Shown here one piece after another: positions 45,940-58,917 of a stretch of 64,000 bases of DNA. Below the pieces are notes generated by a model. The model was not told the DNA's origin and ran no database searches. It worked only from the letters and a program-made list of their open reading frames with translations. The DNA lies in NCBI GenBank assembly GCA_018105865.1, contig CM030851.1:8968828-9032827 (forward strand). Direction: 5' to 3'. The stretch's first letter is position 1. Each line of letters opens with the position of its first letter. Source of the DNA: Metaphire vulgaris. Taxonomy: Eukaryota; Annelida; Clitellata; Crassiclitellata; Megascolecidae. Position numbers and translations under genes: made by a program.

Positions 45940-46256
45940 CAGGCCCTCCGAGAGAAATTCCGGGCCCCTGTGCAGAATGGGCGACGGGCCCTTGAGAAGT
46001 ATTAATTTCTTGACGACCTTTTTTTTTGCTTGTCAGCCGTTTATGAAGTGTTGATGACTTTTTTTTTTAGTAGCACAGTGTCCCGGGCCCCCTTGTGCGC
46101 TCGTCGGGCCCCTTTGCTGAGCTAACTTCTTAACCATTCTTTAGTGTTATTACTAATTTTATTGTTAATTATAGATATTCATCATCGGCCCGGGCCCCCT
46201 CCAGACCGCCGGGCCCCTGTGCAGTTGCCCCCCCTGCCCCCCTCTCGGAGGCCCTG
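45940..46256 (+). mobile_element. hAT MITE, 'gggcccctgtgcag' family
   Basis: It runs from CAGGCCCTCCGAGAG to CTCTCGGAGGCCCTG, an almost perfect terminal inverted repeat. It has an exact duplication, agcataag (45932-45939 and 46257-46264). The recurring motif is at 46011-46035. Confidence 0.92.
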
Positions 46257-46421
46257 AGCATAAGCAAAAGCTCCATTTCAGTCTTATATTTCTGGATGGC
46301 ATTTACATCACAGAGTTTTATAAAGGGTATAGCCAAATAACACTACATTGAAGGAGTCCAGTGGAGTCAACCCACGATCATATTCAATCGTTTGGCGCCG
46401 GCCATAATTATGCCTCTCAAA

Positions 46422-46569
46422 CAGTGTTTTATCCAGAATCCAGGCCTTGGAGGGGATTGACTTGGCTGGAGGGGAAGAGACATAGTTCAATGCAAAAATT
46501 AGTGTCATTGCTGAAATTTTTGAGGTTTTGGGGTGAAATCTCCCCCTAACAGGCCTGGATAAAACACTG
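46422..46569. mobile_element. 148-bp hAT MITE
   Basis: CAGTGTTTTATCCAG at the left is matched by CTGGATAAAACACTG at the right. The 8-bp duplication ctctcaaa is exact (46414-46421 and 46570-46577). It lies downstream of the ceramide kinase stop. Confidence 0.92.
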
Positions 46570-46699
46570 CTCTCAAATCATGACAAATCTAGCATATTGA
46601 TCTGATACGACCGAATAATCAGCACTGATTGCAAATTTCTTGAATACTAATTATATAAATATCTTTCAAATATAAAATTTCTTCACCACTCAGCAAAAA

Positions 46700-49600
46700 C
46701 TAAACTGTTGCAGCGTGTGAAAACGGTGAGCAATTACAACAGCGGGATTCGTCTTTATTTTCGTCTTCAATTCCACGAGCGTACAGCCTGATGAGCTGCG
46801 GATGAATACTAAAACACAAAGAATATTCATGTTCTAACCAAGTGTAAACTATCCAACCACGAGCATATAGACAGACACAATTACAGACCAAGTACACAAG
46901 TGACCATCAGGGTTTAATCTAGGCCATTTCTGGGGGATTGCCCTTTTCCCCCAGAAATTTCAAATCTCCCCGGAAATTTTGGCATACTACATCAACTAAC
47001 AGCAACCCCCTAGCTGACTTCCCCCTGGCCTTGTTAGTTTCCCCTCCCCCTGTAGTCCAGGAATCTAGATTAGACACTGGTGACCACCCAACTAAGAGAT
47101 GGTCAGCAAAGAAACAATGCATTCATAATGCATGAAATGACAAGCAGGGCTGCCAAGAGAAATTCCTGGGCAGAGTAGTCACAGGCCCCTTGAAAATCTG
47201 AAAACTGGTAATGATCTCTTTTTGCTTGTCAGTGTCCCAGCAAGCAATGCCTTCTAACTTTAACCCTAACCTAATCCACCCTGGCCCCCTACAGATCGCC
47301 AGGCCCCTGGGCATCTGCCCCCTGTCTCCTCTCAGCAACCCTGATGACAAGTCAAGGTAAGCATTCAGGTATTCTAAAACCTCCGAAGCCAAGGAGTACC
47401 TCTGAGTAGAAATACAAGAGGCACTATATAACTATCATATTACATTACACTGCATCCTGTGGGGTGTCCTGAACATGAAAATGCTTACATAAACTCAACG
47501 TTTGGCTCGTCAATTACTTCTCCATCGCAGTTCCAGACGCTGGTCGAACCACCTCTGACGTGAAGTCTTTCTGCGTCTCTTGTGGGACTATCTAACGGCT
47601 GTTCATCATCCTCAATCGGCCGAAACTTGAATCGAGTGACGCGAAAAGCTTGAATGAATGGAAAATCAAACTAAAAAACACAAGAAACATGCTTAATTTA
47701 TCAATAAAATCATCAAAACAATCCAATGGCTTTTGATTTTCTTATATAATCAGTTAATACAAAACCCGTTACAAAAGAGACAAGGCAGAAAAAGTTTATA
47801 AACCGCCATCTTGCTGCCAGCAAAACCATATTCCAGGATAATAGAACACAATGCAATTTTAACTTCACACTCAACTGTTGGAAAGAAAGCACACACTGAT
47901 CAGAACTACTCAGCTATGAAAATTTTTTTTCACAAAATTACATCTGAACAGACTCATGAGAATTCTGGCTTTAATCTCTTAGTTAGTTATTCAAACAATT
48001 TATACAGCGTAATAATAAAAGCGAAAAGCTAAAGTCAAGAGTGCTTTCCATTTAACACATACGAACGAGATGTTAAAAAAGTGTGTTTTTAGTTTTATGG
48101 TGAATAGTTCAATATTTGACTCATTTGAGACTGTGCTAGGTAATGAGTTCCAGAGTGTAGGGTTGTCACACGTGATGGACCTCTCCCCGAAATTTCACTG
48201 TCCTGGAGGGAGGAGGACTAGCGGACGACTAGCTTGACACACACACTTATACATTAAATTAGGAATCAAGAAGTTCTTAGACTATTTGAACTGTTCAAAA
48301 TTTGAACTGTTCAAAGTAATTTGGAATTTACGTAAGTGCCAAGTAGAATGAGGGCTTAGCCACTACAGCAGCTGTCAGAGTATATAGTTCAGTAGTTCCC
48401 AAGTTTTCAAGTAGAGAGTCATGTCTACTATTTTCGGTATTTAAGCGGGCCACAATGTTATAAAATTCTAAAATAAACACTTTGCTATATATCATTTTCC
48501 CCAAACTGTGGGTGCACGACCCAAAAGTGGGTTGCAAGGCTTACCATAGTCCAATGGGTTTTGGGGTAGAGCAAAAATAGATTCAAAAGTTTCATTTTCT
48601 ATTGTCACTAGCCTTGCAAAGTTGCAACTAGGTTTAGTTGTAAGAAATTGTAATACTTATGCAGGCCTACCTGCAATCCATACAAGGCTTATATTAATAT
48701 GATTAGTGTTTTATCCATACATAATTGACACTAAGTCTGCAGTGTCATGGCACATTACAAAACCACTGAAGTGAGTTGTGGTTCCAAAAAGTTTGGGAAA
48801 CCCTGCTATAGATGATTACGATTTGATTCCTTATGATGAAAAAACAATTTGATTTGATACATAGGGAATCTAAATGCTCACAATATTATAAAAGCTGTGA
48901 AATATCATTCTTAACATTCAGAAACCAAATTCAAAAACATTAAAAGCAGTCGGCCATTATATCAAAAGTTGAAGTTTCTGAGAGCCAGCGGACCACAAGT
49001 TGCGGGCTGGGTCTTGGGAACCTATGATATAGTTTTCTGTTATACCTATGTCAATTAGGTATCACAATGTAAGCATAAAAGGTTAATATCCATTGCCATA
49101 ACTGTCATAATAGTTACTACTAAATGTTATGTCCAAAACCAAATGATACAACATCTTAATACTGAAATCCTTAAACACATAATGAAATTTATGCAACTGA
49201 AGTCTGATCAACATGAATCTTGCACACAGAAAATTAAATGTGCTGCAATTTGAAAGCGATGCTACTACAGTATAACAAATCAACAATCATACCTGGTCAG
49301 CATCAGGAATTGTGCAGCGGTACAAATGTTTAACATATTGAAATCGAGAGCAATCGTGAACGATAACCAGGTCCGAACAACCATTTCCAAAATGAGCGGC
49401 AGGCGCTGGACCTTCCGGAGCATAACGGCAGCGACAACTCATCAAAAACGAATTGAGAGCCGCAAAACGACCCCGTACCGTCTGCCAGCGAGAATTTGCA
49501 CCTGAAGCGAAAATGAAAAACATAGATATATAATATAAGTAGAACACAAGGCAACAAATAGGTGACATCAAACAGCCTTGACCACATCATATTGTCACTA

Positions 49601-50402
49601 GCCTTGTCAGCCCTTGTGACAGTGATGCCACTTCAAGGGATTGCTAGTCAGTCAGTCAGTCAGTCAGTCAGTCAGTCAGTCAGTCAGTCAGTCAGTCAGT
49701 CATCAGTATGGTTAGTTAGAACAGTTCTTCTACTCATGGCTTTATATAATTCATTTAAAACAATTACTGTGAACATCGCTTATATGTTGCTGAAAATTGC
49801 AGAAAGATTATGCAATAAAGAAAATAGAAAGAAAGACCTGGGTGAAAGCTATTTCAATCAGAGATTGGATTCAAGACAAAATAGAGGCATATCAGCTCTG
49901 AAAGTGTTAAATAAAAATCAGACCAAGAGAAGTAAACCTAAAAAACTAAAAGGAAGAGGCATTTGCTTTCCGATGATTTTAAAGGAAACAATTCAGCCTT
50001 AATAAAACCCAAATTAAAACAGTATCGTGCTTTTACAGTAACAGTGAAAATTACCGTCCAATGAATATGAAGGGGGACGCTGAGGTAACATGTCATCGGG
50101 TAAAGCACTGGATTTAGCACGACAAACAGCACATCTGAATAAACAGAATATCAGAAAAATATTAACGCAATAAGCAGCGACAACATTTTTATATTTCAAA
50201 AACTGTAATGCATGTTTCACCCGATTCTTCATCATGAATAACATTCTTCTAAGTTTCTCAACATTTCTAAACAAAATATTGATTAACAAAGTTGACCCTG
50301 CACTGCAGACTGTCTGGTCGCGGGGATGACTCCGTTCATCGCCACTTAAAAGGAAGCTTATTTCTCCTGTATAACTTCTGTTTGCAACGACTTTCTTGAA
50401 TC
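46700..50402 (-). CDS. CERK: Ceramide kinase exons 7-11: C-terminal part
   Basis: Exons are 50297-50402 (FKKVVANRSYTGEISFLLSG), 50055-50134 (CAVCRAKSSALPDDMLPQRP), 49293-49501 (HFGNGCSDLVIVHDCSRFQY), 47489-47670 (VWNCDGEVIDEPNVEF) and 46700-46808 (IHPQLIRLYARGIEDENKDE, stop TAG at 46700-46702). The order and motifs match vertebrate ceramide kinase, with a shortened acidic linker. Confidence 0.94.
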
Positions 50403-53400
50403 CTAAAATTAAGAGATATCAAAAGAGGCAAATTCAAAACAACAGAAATAACAAAGACCAGGCAGACATCAAAGTCATTGAGATGTCAAGTAATAACTTA
50501 AATATGAAATTTTCACATTGCAAATACAATCCTCAAAGACTCAAAGCCTTTCACACTAAGGCCCAACGGGGCTCAGAGGGTGGGGCCAATCTTTGTTGCT
50601 ATAGCCATTCAGTCATGTGTGCAATATCACAGATAAGGCCAGTGTAGTGTGCCTGTTTGCCTTACATGGCTTATACCACTGCTGTTCATTTTTCCATAAG
50701 CTTCAGCTTTGCGCGCAAGCATGTGATGAGTATCGGCCGACAGTTTGACTGTTCCCTAATTTCTCGCGTATTTTGAAAACAGCCGAGGCACACTAGACAA
50801 TTAACACGCCTTATAAATAGACTGTATGAATGTATGAATGAATGAATAATCCTCTAGTAAGTGAAGGGTTAGTCAACCTTAGGGCTTCTGCAGGTATCGA
50901 ACCCATAACCTTGGGATAACTACACCAGTGTTGTTACTACTCTGCTAACTTCTGTGACTTAACCAAATAAAAGAATACTTACTAGAATGTCTCATCTTCT
51001 AATAAAGCAGTCATTACAATACATCTACTTGCACTGTATGATGAACATGTCATAACATGTCTTCAAAAACATGATACTAAGGTTGTTAAAACCACTGGTT
51101 TTAAAGGACTGGTTAACCGTTCAAAAAAAGAAAGACCGGTTAACAGGTTGTCAGCGGCAGCCTGGTGTCGTGCCTACATCAAAGCACTTTGATGTTGCCA
51201 GCGCCTATGGCGGTGTCCTGCGGCCTACATCAAAGCGTTTTGATGTTTTCAAATTGAAATTACAGTTAACCAGTCAAGGTTAAAAGGACCGGTTCTTGCT
51301 CTTAGGACCGGTTAACCGTTAACAACCTTACAAGATACATATGTTACAGGAATGAACATACAATATCTGTGGTGTAACTAAAATAACACAATGGATTAAT
51401 AACACAACTAGCAATTCACTGTTCTGATAGTGTAAGAAACAACAAGTAATGAACTACTATCAGTACAAAGTATGGAAAAAAAGCTGACTTGCCTTCCCAA
51501 TCGTATCTCTTTGGGCCCATCCAACGGTTTTGTTCACTGTCCAAAATGCAGTCTCCATAATATCCATAACCAAGAAAGGATATACAGAACCTGAGAAACT
51601 GCTGATTGTGAAAAACAGTTCCTACATCAAGTGCCATACAATCTCCTACAAATTTTCAAGCAAACAGTAAGAAAAAAAGAAGCAAATAATCTGCATCTGC
51701 ACTGACCCTATTTCTTTACTTAATTGAGTTCTAAAAGAACAGGAAAAATGCACACTTTCTTTTTGGCCACTAAAAATTACAATATAATACACTGTAATTG
51801 TGATGGCAGAAAACTTAAATTTCAGACTAGATGTCATACAATGACAATTAATGTATTAAAAACTACAGTGGACTATAGCCAAAATTGTAAGCTATATTAT
51901 ATATAAAAATATCATAAATGTGCAAAGTAATACTCTCAAAAAGTGCACAATAGCAATTGAAATTCATTACAGCCCATAACATGATGCTTGGCCAAGTATC
52001 TAACTGTCTTCTTCTTTCTTTCCTTCCGTCGTTCCCTACTGAGTTGGACGATTGGTCTGAATGAGTTCCTTCCACTTCTGTCTGTCTCTTGCTGCTCTGA
52101 TCAATTGGATTAAGTTCATTTGCATTTCTTCTGCATCCTCTTTTAAGTTTTCTATCCATGTTTTCTTGGTCTTCCTTTTCTCCTTTTCCCTTCAACATAG
52201 TTGCATAGTGCTTTCTTTGGTATTCTTCCTTCATTCTTTCAACATGACCAAACCATTTCAGTCTTAATTTCTGAATTGAGTCAAGTATCGTTTCTTTTTG
52301 CTCTGTCTTTTCTCTCATCTTTTTCTCGTTTCTTATTCTTTGTCTTCTGCTGACTCCTGCTATTCCTCTTAACCAGTTCATTTCTGCAGTCATTAATCTT
52401 CTTTCGTCTTTCTTCTTTATGGTCCAGCATTCTGACCTAACTGTAGATCTCGATATATTTACTCTGTCCCCTGTCGGTTGCAAATTCTAAACATACTCGG
52501 TCAAAATCATAGACCACAATGTAAATAGCTGCATTCAAGACATTCATTTTCAACACGCAATGACCAACATCACCGAACAAGTCAGATGAAAATAATAATT
52601 CAATGACAATTTTGAAAATCTGCTTAATGGATTTCCTGCTCGCCAGGATTTCTCTGTGTCCAAATAATCCTGAACTAAATTAATTACTGCACTGAAGATT
52701 TCTGATTAAACAAACAATCATACCCACCTACTATGATGTGCAAAGCAGAAGTGACTGGATCGTTGATACCCTGCGAACTATACGACACAGTGTCAGTTGA
52801 ACCTATAATATAAAAATCATCCATTGCTGCTATGCTGTTCTGTGGCAAGCTATTACAAAATCAGACAACTATTACAGATAACCTATCACAGAAATACCAG
52901 TAAGTTTCATATCATCCTAACTACAGAGCATAACTAAGAGAAAATTTATAATTAGAATCTGTGATCCAAATTCTGATGGGAGTCATAGTGGGAGTGGGGA
53001 AGCAGTAAGGCAGACTATGAAGAAATGATGTTGAGACTAAAGAAAGTCCAGTTGTACTTTGGCTCACGAAACATTAACCCCTTAACTGGGCAACTATTTG
53101 TAACTCCATGTAAAATGGACGAGCGTTACTCGGGGCACCCAGTTAAGGGGTTAAAGCATTGCCAAACAACTGCACACAAATTCACAATCTTGACATCCAT
53201 CAAATATGAAAAATATTAAAATAAAATTGAAAACAATAGACAATTTACTGGCCTGCCGGAATGATCCCTATCGTCCATTTGGGCTGCATGAGAGTGGTAT
53301 CAGATGTGATGTAATCTGTACCAGCATCACTCATTGTTCTAGTCAACAACCCGTCAACGATTTCAGCAAACAGGCCATCACCCCCAACACTTACAACACT

Positions 53401-56400
53401 GTAGAGACAAAACACGGCGGAAATTAGTCGATTTGCAACAATTTCTATTTGTGCTTCCTCAGCTTTCTTCAACATCAGCAGTTCATGGTCAAAAGACAAG
53501 TGAGGAAGAGGGCATTTACATGGTATTCAGTGTCATTATCATGACCAGGGTTGAAGTGAATTGAAAACTGTGAATTTCCAGTAACACGGAACTACCAGTA
53601 CAAAACTAAATCATGACTTAAAATTCAACTCTTTCTGTAAGTTTATCATCACTTTTGTCACTGCTATCATAGTCACCTTTGGAATATAATAATGCAACAA
53701 CAAATTTATATAGAACCTCTTCTGGACGAGTGCTCAGAAGCACTCCCATAATGAAACGGCGCTTCTACGCATTCTCTCTGATGTGTTTAAGGCTGCTGAT
53801 AAAGGCAAAGTGACCACGTGATCCACTTTTGAATTGGTTGATCATGAAATTCTTCTGCAAAGGTTGCGACTGAGAATGGGTTTGGATGGTGCTGCCCTGC
53901 TATGGATTAGATCATTTAACCGACCGAACAATGCGTGTCTGCTATCATGGATCTGTGTCCAGTACTAGAAAGATGCTCTGCGCCACAGGGGTCCATTCTG
54001 GGCCCTCTGCTGTTTGCTATATTTATCAGTGAACTTGGAAGCATCTAATCATCAGCTTAACACACTATTATGCCGACGATATTCAATTGTATCATTCTCA
54101 CTACCCTGATGACGCTAATCTAATGGCATTGGACAAATTCAGGAATGGCTAAGCGCGAATAGACTTAAATTAAATCCATCGAAGTCAGAACTGATATGCC
54201 TGGGACAGAAGCGGCAGATCAAAAAGTAATGCTTGACCGAGTTAGGGTCGGCTCTGATCAGATTCTGCGCTCAAAGGTCGTTCGGAATCTAGGCGTGTTC
54301 CTGATGAAGATCTGTCAATGGCTGATGACATAAGTAGGGTGGTATCAAGAGGTTTTCTTGAATTGCGTAAATTAAGATCGATAATAACCTCGGTCCAGAT
54401 GGCATTGATGCTGGTTCATGCGCTGGTCTGCACACGCGGTTAATACTGTAATAGTCTATTGGCTCAAATTAACGTCACAGACTACAATCATTGCAGAATG
54501 CAGCTGCTCGGTTGATAACTGAGACAGTTCTTCGTGAACTACACTGGCTTCCGGTGATCTACAGAGTACAGTTTAAAATTATCTCGTTGGTGGACAAATG
54601 TCTTCGTGGAGATGCACCAGAATACCTGAAAACTGTATGTAGGCTTGTTCGATCATCTGATAGAGCTCATGGATTAAGATCATGTGACACGCGATTACTC
54701 GTCATCTCGGACTAATTCAAAATTCGGTGATCGTATGTTCTCGACTTGGCCCAGCCTACTGGAACACTCTTCCGTCAGAACTTCGAGATCGAATTACTAC
54801 ACGGGACATTTTTCTATCGAGCCTGAAGACGTTTCTTTTTGAACAATCAGCAGCGGCGCATTAGTGTTTTAATGCGCTTCGTAATGTTCTATCTAATCTA
54901 ATCTAATTTCTAGTAGTGCCACTTTAACTGCTTGCAAGTGTCTGTACATGCTACGGAATATTGCAGTTCTTGGCAGTTTTACCGACATCTTGTGCTTAAT
55001 TTTTGCGCTAATCGCATGGAGTGCTGCCTACTTGTCGTTTCTGAAGAGGTCAGCGACCATCTCTGTGCTTTCTCTGCACTGAATGGATCTGATCCATGTC
55101 GTGTGGTGTCAGTGTGGTTGGTCCACCATCGATATACCATCGATATACTGTAGTTCTCACAGGCTACATTGGACGACTGTTCCAGTCCTCGCGTGGAGTT
55201 CCATCTTTGGTCGGTTCTGTCAAGTTCAGCGGTGGATTACGGTCTCACAGAAGACTGCCCTCAGAAATTCGCCGTCTGATTTTGACACGAGGAAAATTTT
55301 GTCAACATCTATGTGGTCCTTCAACATCCTTTCTTCTGCATTTCACTGACTCTTCAATGGAACATCTTGTTGAAGAAGACTGCCTTCTTAAGGGTTCACT
55401 GCCCGATTTCACCACAGCAGCAAACTCCTTCGTACCATCTGAGCAGATTTTTTGTCTAAGACCAACATCATCCGTTCCTCATTGATTCGTCAGCAATGTA
55501 ATGCACTTGGAAACATTATTCGCACAGGCACTATATAAATAGTCATTTGGAATGAACACTTTAAATGGGAAATAAGTAGGTCTACAGGCATTTCAGGGTG
55601 TGTCATGGAGCTTTTTGGTTTTGAGGCCAGTGTACACTACCAACAAATGAATTCCAGACGATCGGACCAACCGATGCAAAGCCTCAACGCTGAAATATTG
55701 AGGCGTGTACACATGGAACATGAAGTGCAATGCAAATGGAGGTAAAAGAACATTCTTCAAAACTGATATTTCAAAGGCAAATGAGAAAACCATACCCATC
55801 AACACCTTCAAGGTCGTACTTCTGCAGGACGTCACGTGCGTGATATCGTCTCTGAGTCTGTATCACTTGAGTTTTTATATTTGCCAACTGAAAGAGAGGT
55901 GCAATCTTCTCATGGAATACTCTTACTGCCCTCCGCTTCCCAGAAATAGGGTTGAGAAACACGAGAAGGGACTTTGGCCGCTTTAAACCTAAGAAAGATA
56001 TTAATATTTCTGCAGAGAAGTGCATGTGACAAACACTATGGTTAAAACTGAATGAAATAGAATAGCAACAATCTGCATCTATAATAAATTTCTTCATTAA
56101 TTTCAAACCATGGTTTGACAATAATTATTCTGTCTTTTTATACACAAAAATTAAGAAATTTAAACTATTCACTCAATGCTGAAACCTTGCAAAATTCATG
56201 CCTCATGTAATCAACATCACTAAGCCATTTACTTCATCAGAAATTTGCAGAACCAGTGTCATATTATCTTCATACCAGATCAGTGTCTATAATCTGTACC
56301 TCATAAACTCCAGTAACATGTGGAAATCAGAATAAAATTTAAATCATTAATCCATTGGTTCAAATCCACTTCAAATGTTTTCATCTTGATAATTTTCAAA

Positions 56401-58859
56401 GTGAAAGCATTAATTAAAATATTCAAAATTAAGCAGAAAAACACGTGTGACAACAACAGTACAGCATTGCTACAGAGCACATGAATACAATGTTAAAATC
56501 ATTATACTGTGATAGCAGCATGTCTCCATCAACAAAAAGCTACAATGCAGTCATCAATAAAATGTGCTAATAGGATATTGAGGAATATGCATGCAAGATA
56601 AGAGTGTCCAAATTGTCAAGTAACCCTGAGTTGGAAATTATTGTTGGATATATCATGCATATATGTGCCTATGCTGACTATCATAGTTCCAGGCAAGTTT
56701 CAAAGCCCATTGTTTGAAAATCAGTCTGTCAACCTTGGTATCCTAACTATCTTGCTGTATCAAAGTGAGCCAATACAAAATTGCAAGAAAAAGTTAAACC
56801 TAACTGGAGGGGAAGATCAGGCACAGTGCAAGAGAGTTAACTATTATGTAAGTAATCAAGGATTTCATATACCTGGTTGTGAAATTAGGTCTTTCATTTT
56901 TGCCAACCATTGAGAGACAATGTTTACGTCTGGTGAATGAAATACAATCTTCTCGTGGTTCCAATGGTACTTATTCGTCCTTCTGATTATCCATATCGAG
57001 AATGAAGACTTCCCTCGGACCACTGCAGCTCTTGTATCGTGATCAGTGTGATGCACGGCAAAGATCTCCTTCAAAGGTAAGCTAATCCTTTCAATTGCTG
57101 TACGGTAACAAGAAAGAAATCAGAACTTCTTACCAAAGAAGTAGAACCCAAGCATGGGTGCAAACATGACCCATGTCCTCCAGTGGCGGCTCCAGGATTT
57201 GGCAAGGGGGGGGGCCATTGGGGTGGCAACTTCTAATCATGGGGGTTCAACCATTTGTTGTTAGGTATGTGGTATTAAGTATAGGGTCCCAACAGAAGGG
57301 CCACTGGGGTCAGGCACTCAATAGAGGGCACAGGCCCCCCTGTGGAGCCGCCACTGATGTCCTCATGTCCTGACATGAGTATTTTTTGCACAGGTCATGT
57401 CCTAATGGCTGTGGACATCAGTGTTTTTGTCTATAAAATTAATACAATTATGTCAGAGATCCAGCATATGACAATTAGGTTTTGGTCTGCACCACTGAAT
57501 CCAAGCCATCAGAAAATTACTGCAAACTGAATCTCTATCATTGAAACATTGCTTTATGCTCAATACCAGTGTTTCCCAAACTGTGGGTCGCAACCAAAAA
57601 GTGGGTCGCAGGGATCAGTCTAATGGGTTGCGGGGTAACGCGAAATTAGATTCAAAAGTGTCATTTTATAATCAATACCACAATGTCACAAACCGTGAAA
57701 TAAACAAATAGGCTTAGGTTTTAAGAAATTTATATGCATGCAATCCTCCATACATGGCTTATACTAAAATGATTAGTGTATTATCTAATTTTAGTTGACA
57801 ATAAGTTTGCAGGGTTGTGGCATGTTACAAAGCCTCTGAAGTGGGTCACAGTTCTAAAATGTCTGGGACACCCTGCTCTATACCAGGCATCGCCAACCTA
57901 CAGCACAAGTGCCAGACGTGGTGTGCATAGCAATTTTCATTGGCACGTGGAAGACCCAACAAATGTGTGGTAGTAAAGGTAGTATTGATAGTGTGAGTGA
58001 GGGCCAAAGGACCTTACTTATTATCCAATAGAGATACTGACTGTTGCCTGGCTGACCACTACGTGATTACAACTATCCCAAGGCAGAATAAGCACCCAAC
58101 AGGAATATTTTTACACCACCCTAAAACCCCGCAATCTGCGACCGACACCCCCTCCCCCAATCTGAGAGCCGGATGACCTTTTTTGCTTGTCAGACTTTTT
58201 CGGCAGGGCACCCCTCAGAAAATACCAACACCCCAAATTGGTAATCCTAGAAATAACCCTGGCGCCTAAGACCACACAGTTACTATGGTATACTTGTGTA
58301 AGTGCTATATACATTCAAGGGATTTTACTTCACTTTCAGATGTGAAATAAGAGAAAATTCTAAGATCTAAACTACTCCCTAAACTGGCTACTTAGTCTAG
58401 TTTAACAGTGACACACTGAAGCCGTCGCTGATAGGTCATTGACATGCTGAATTAATTAGAACTCAAATGTTGGCACAATACAACCAAAAGGTTGCCGGTC
58501 TCTGTTCTACACATCAACAAAGTATTGAAGCGGCTGGATAAGTATTAATATGGCCAAAGTTTAAAATCTGGCTAATATTGAGAGAGTTCTGTCTCTAGCA
58601 GATTCATGACTGTTGGAAAGAAGGACACTAACAAGAACTGTGCAAAACATTTAATCAATCTATCTATGGCAATAGGCATCAAAATGCACGCAATGCAATA
58701 CTTCCTTAAGGTGAATAAAAGCATCAAATTAAAATCCAGTGATTCCCTGGGGTGGAATCCTAAAATAAGACAAAACCCCGCACAAATAATAACACTGTCG
58801 GTGCATCCGGCTTGGGCCATTGACATATAAATCTTCAGAATGTGCTTAAGTGCTGTTTA

Positions 58860-58917
<58 letters not shown>

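Noticed and set aside
49650..49700. Regular CAGTCAGT repeats considered as a CRISPR-like array
   Set aside because: A pure tetranucleotide microsatellite without spacers, in an animal genome.
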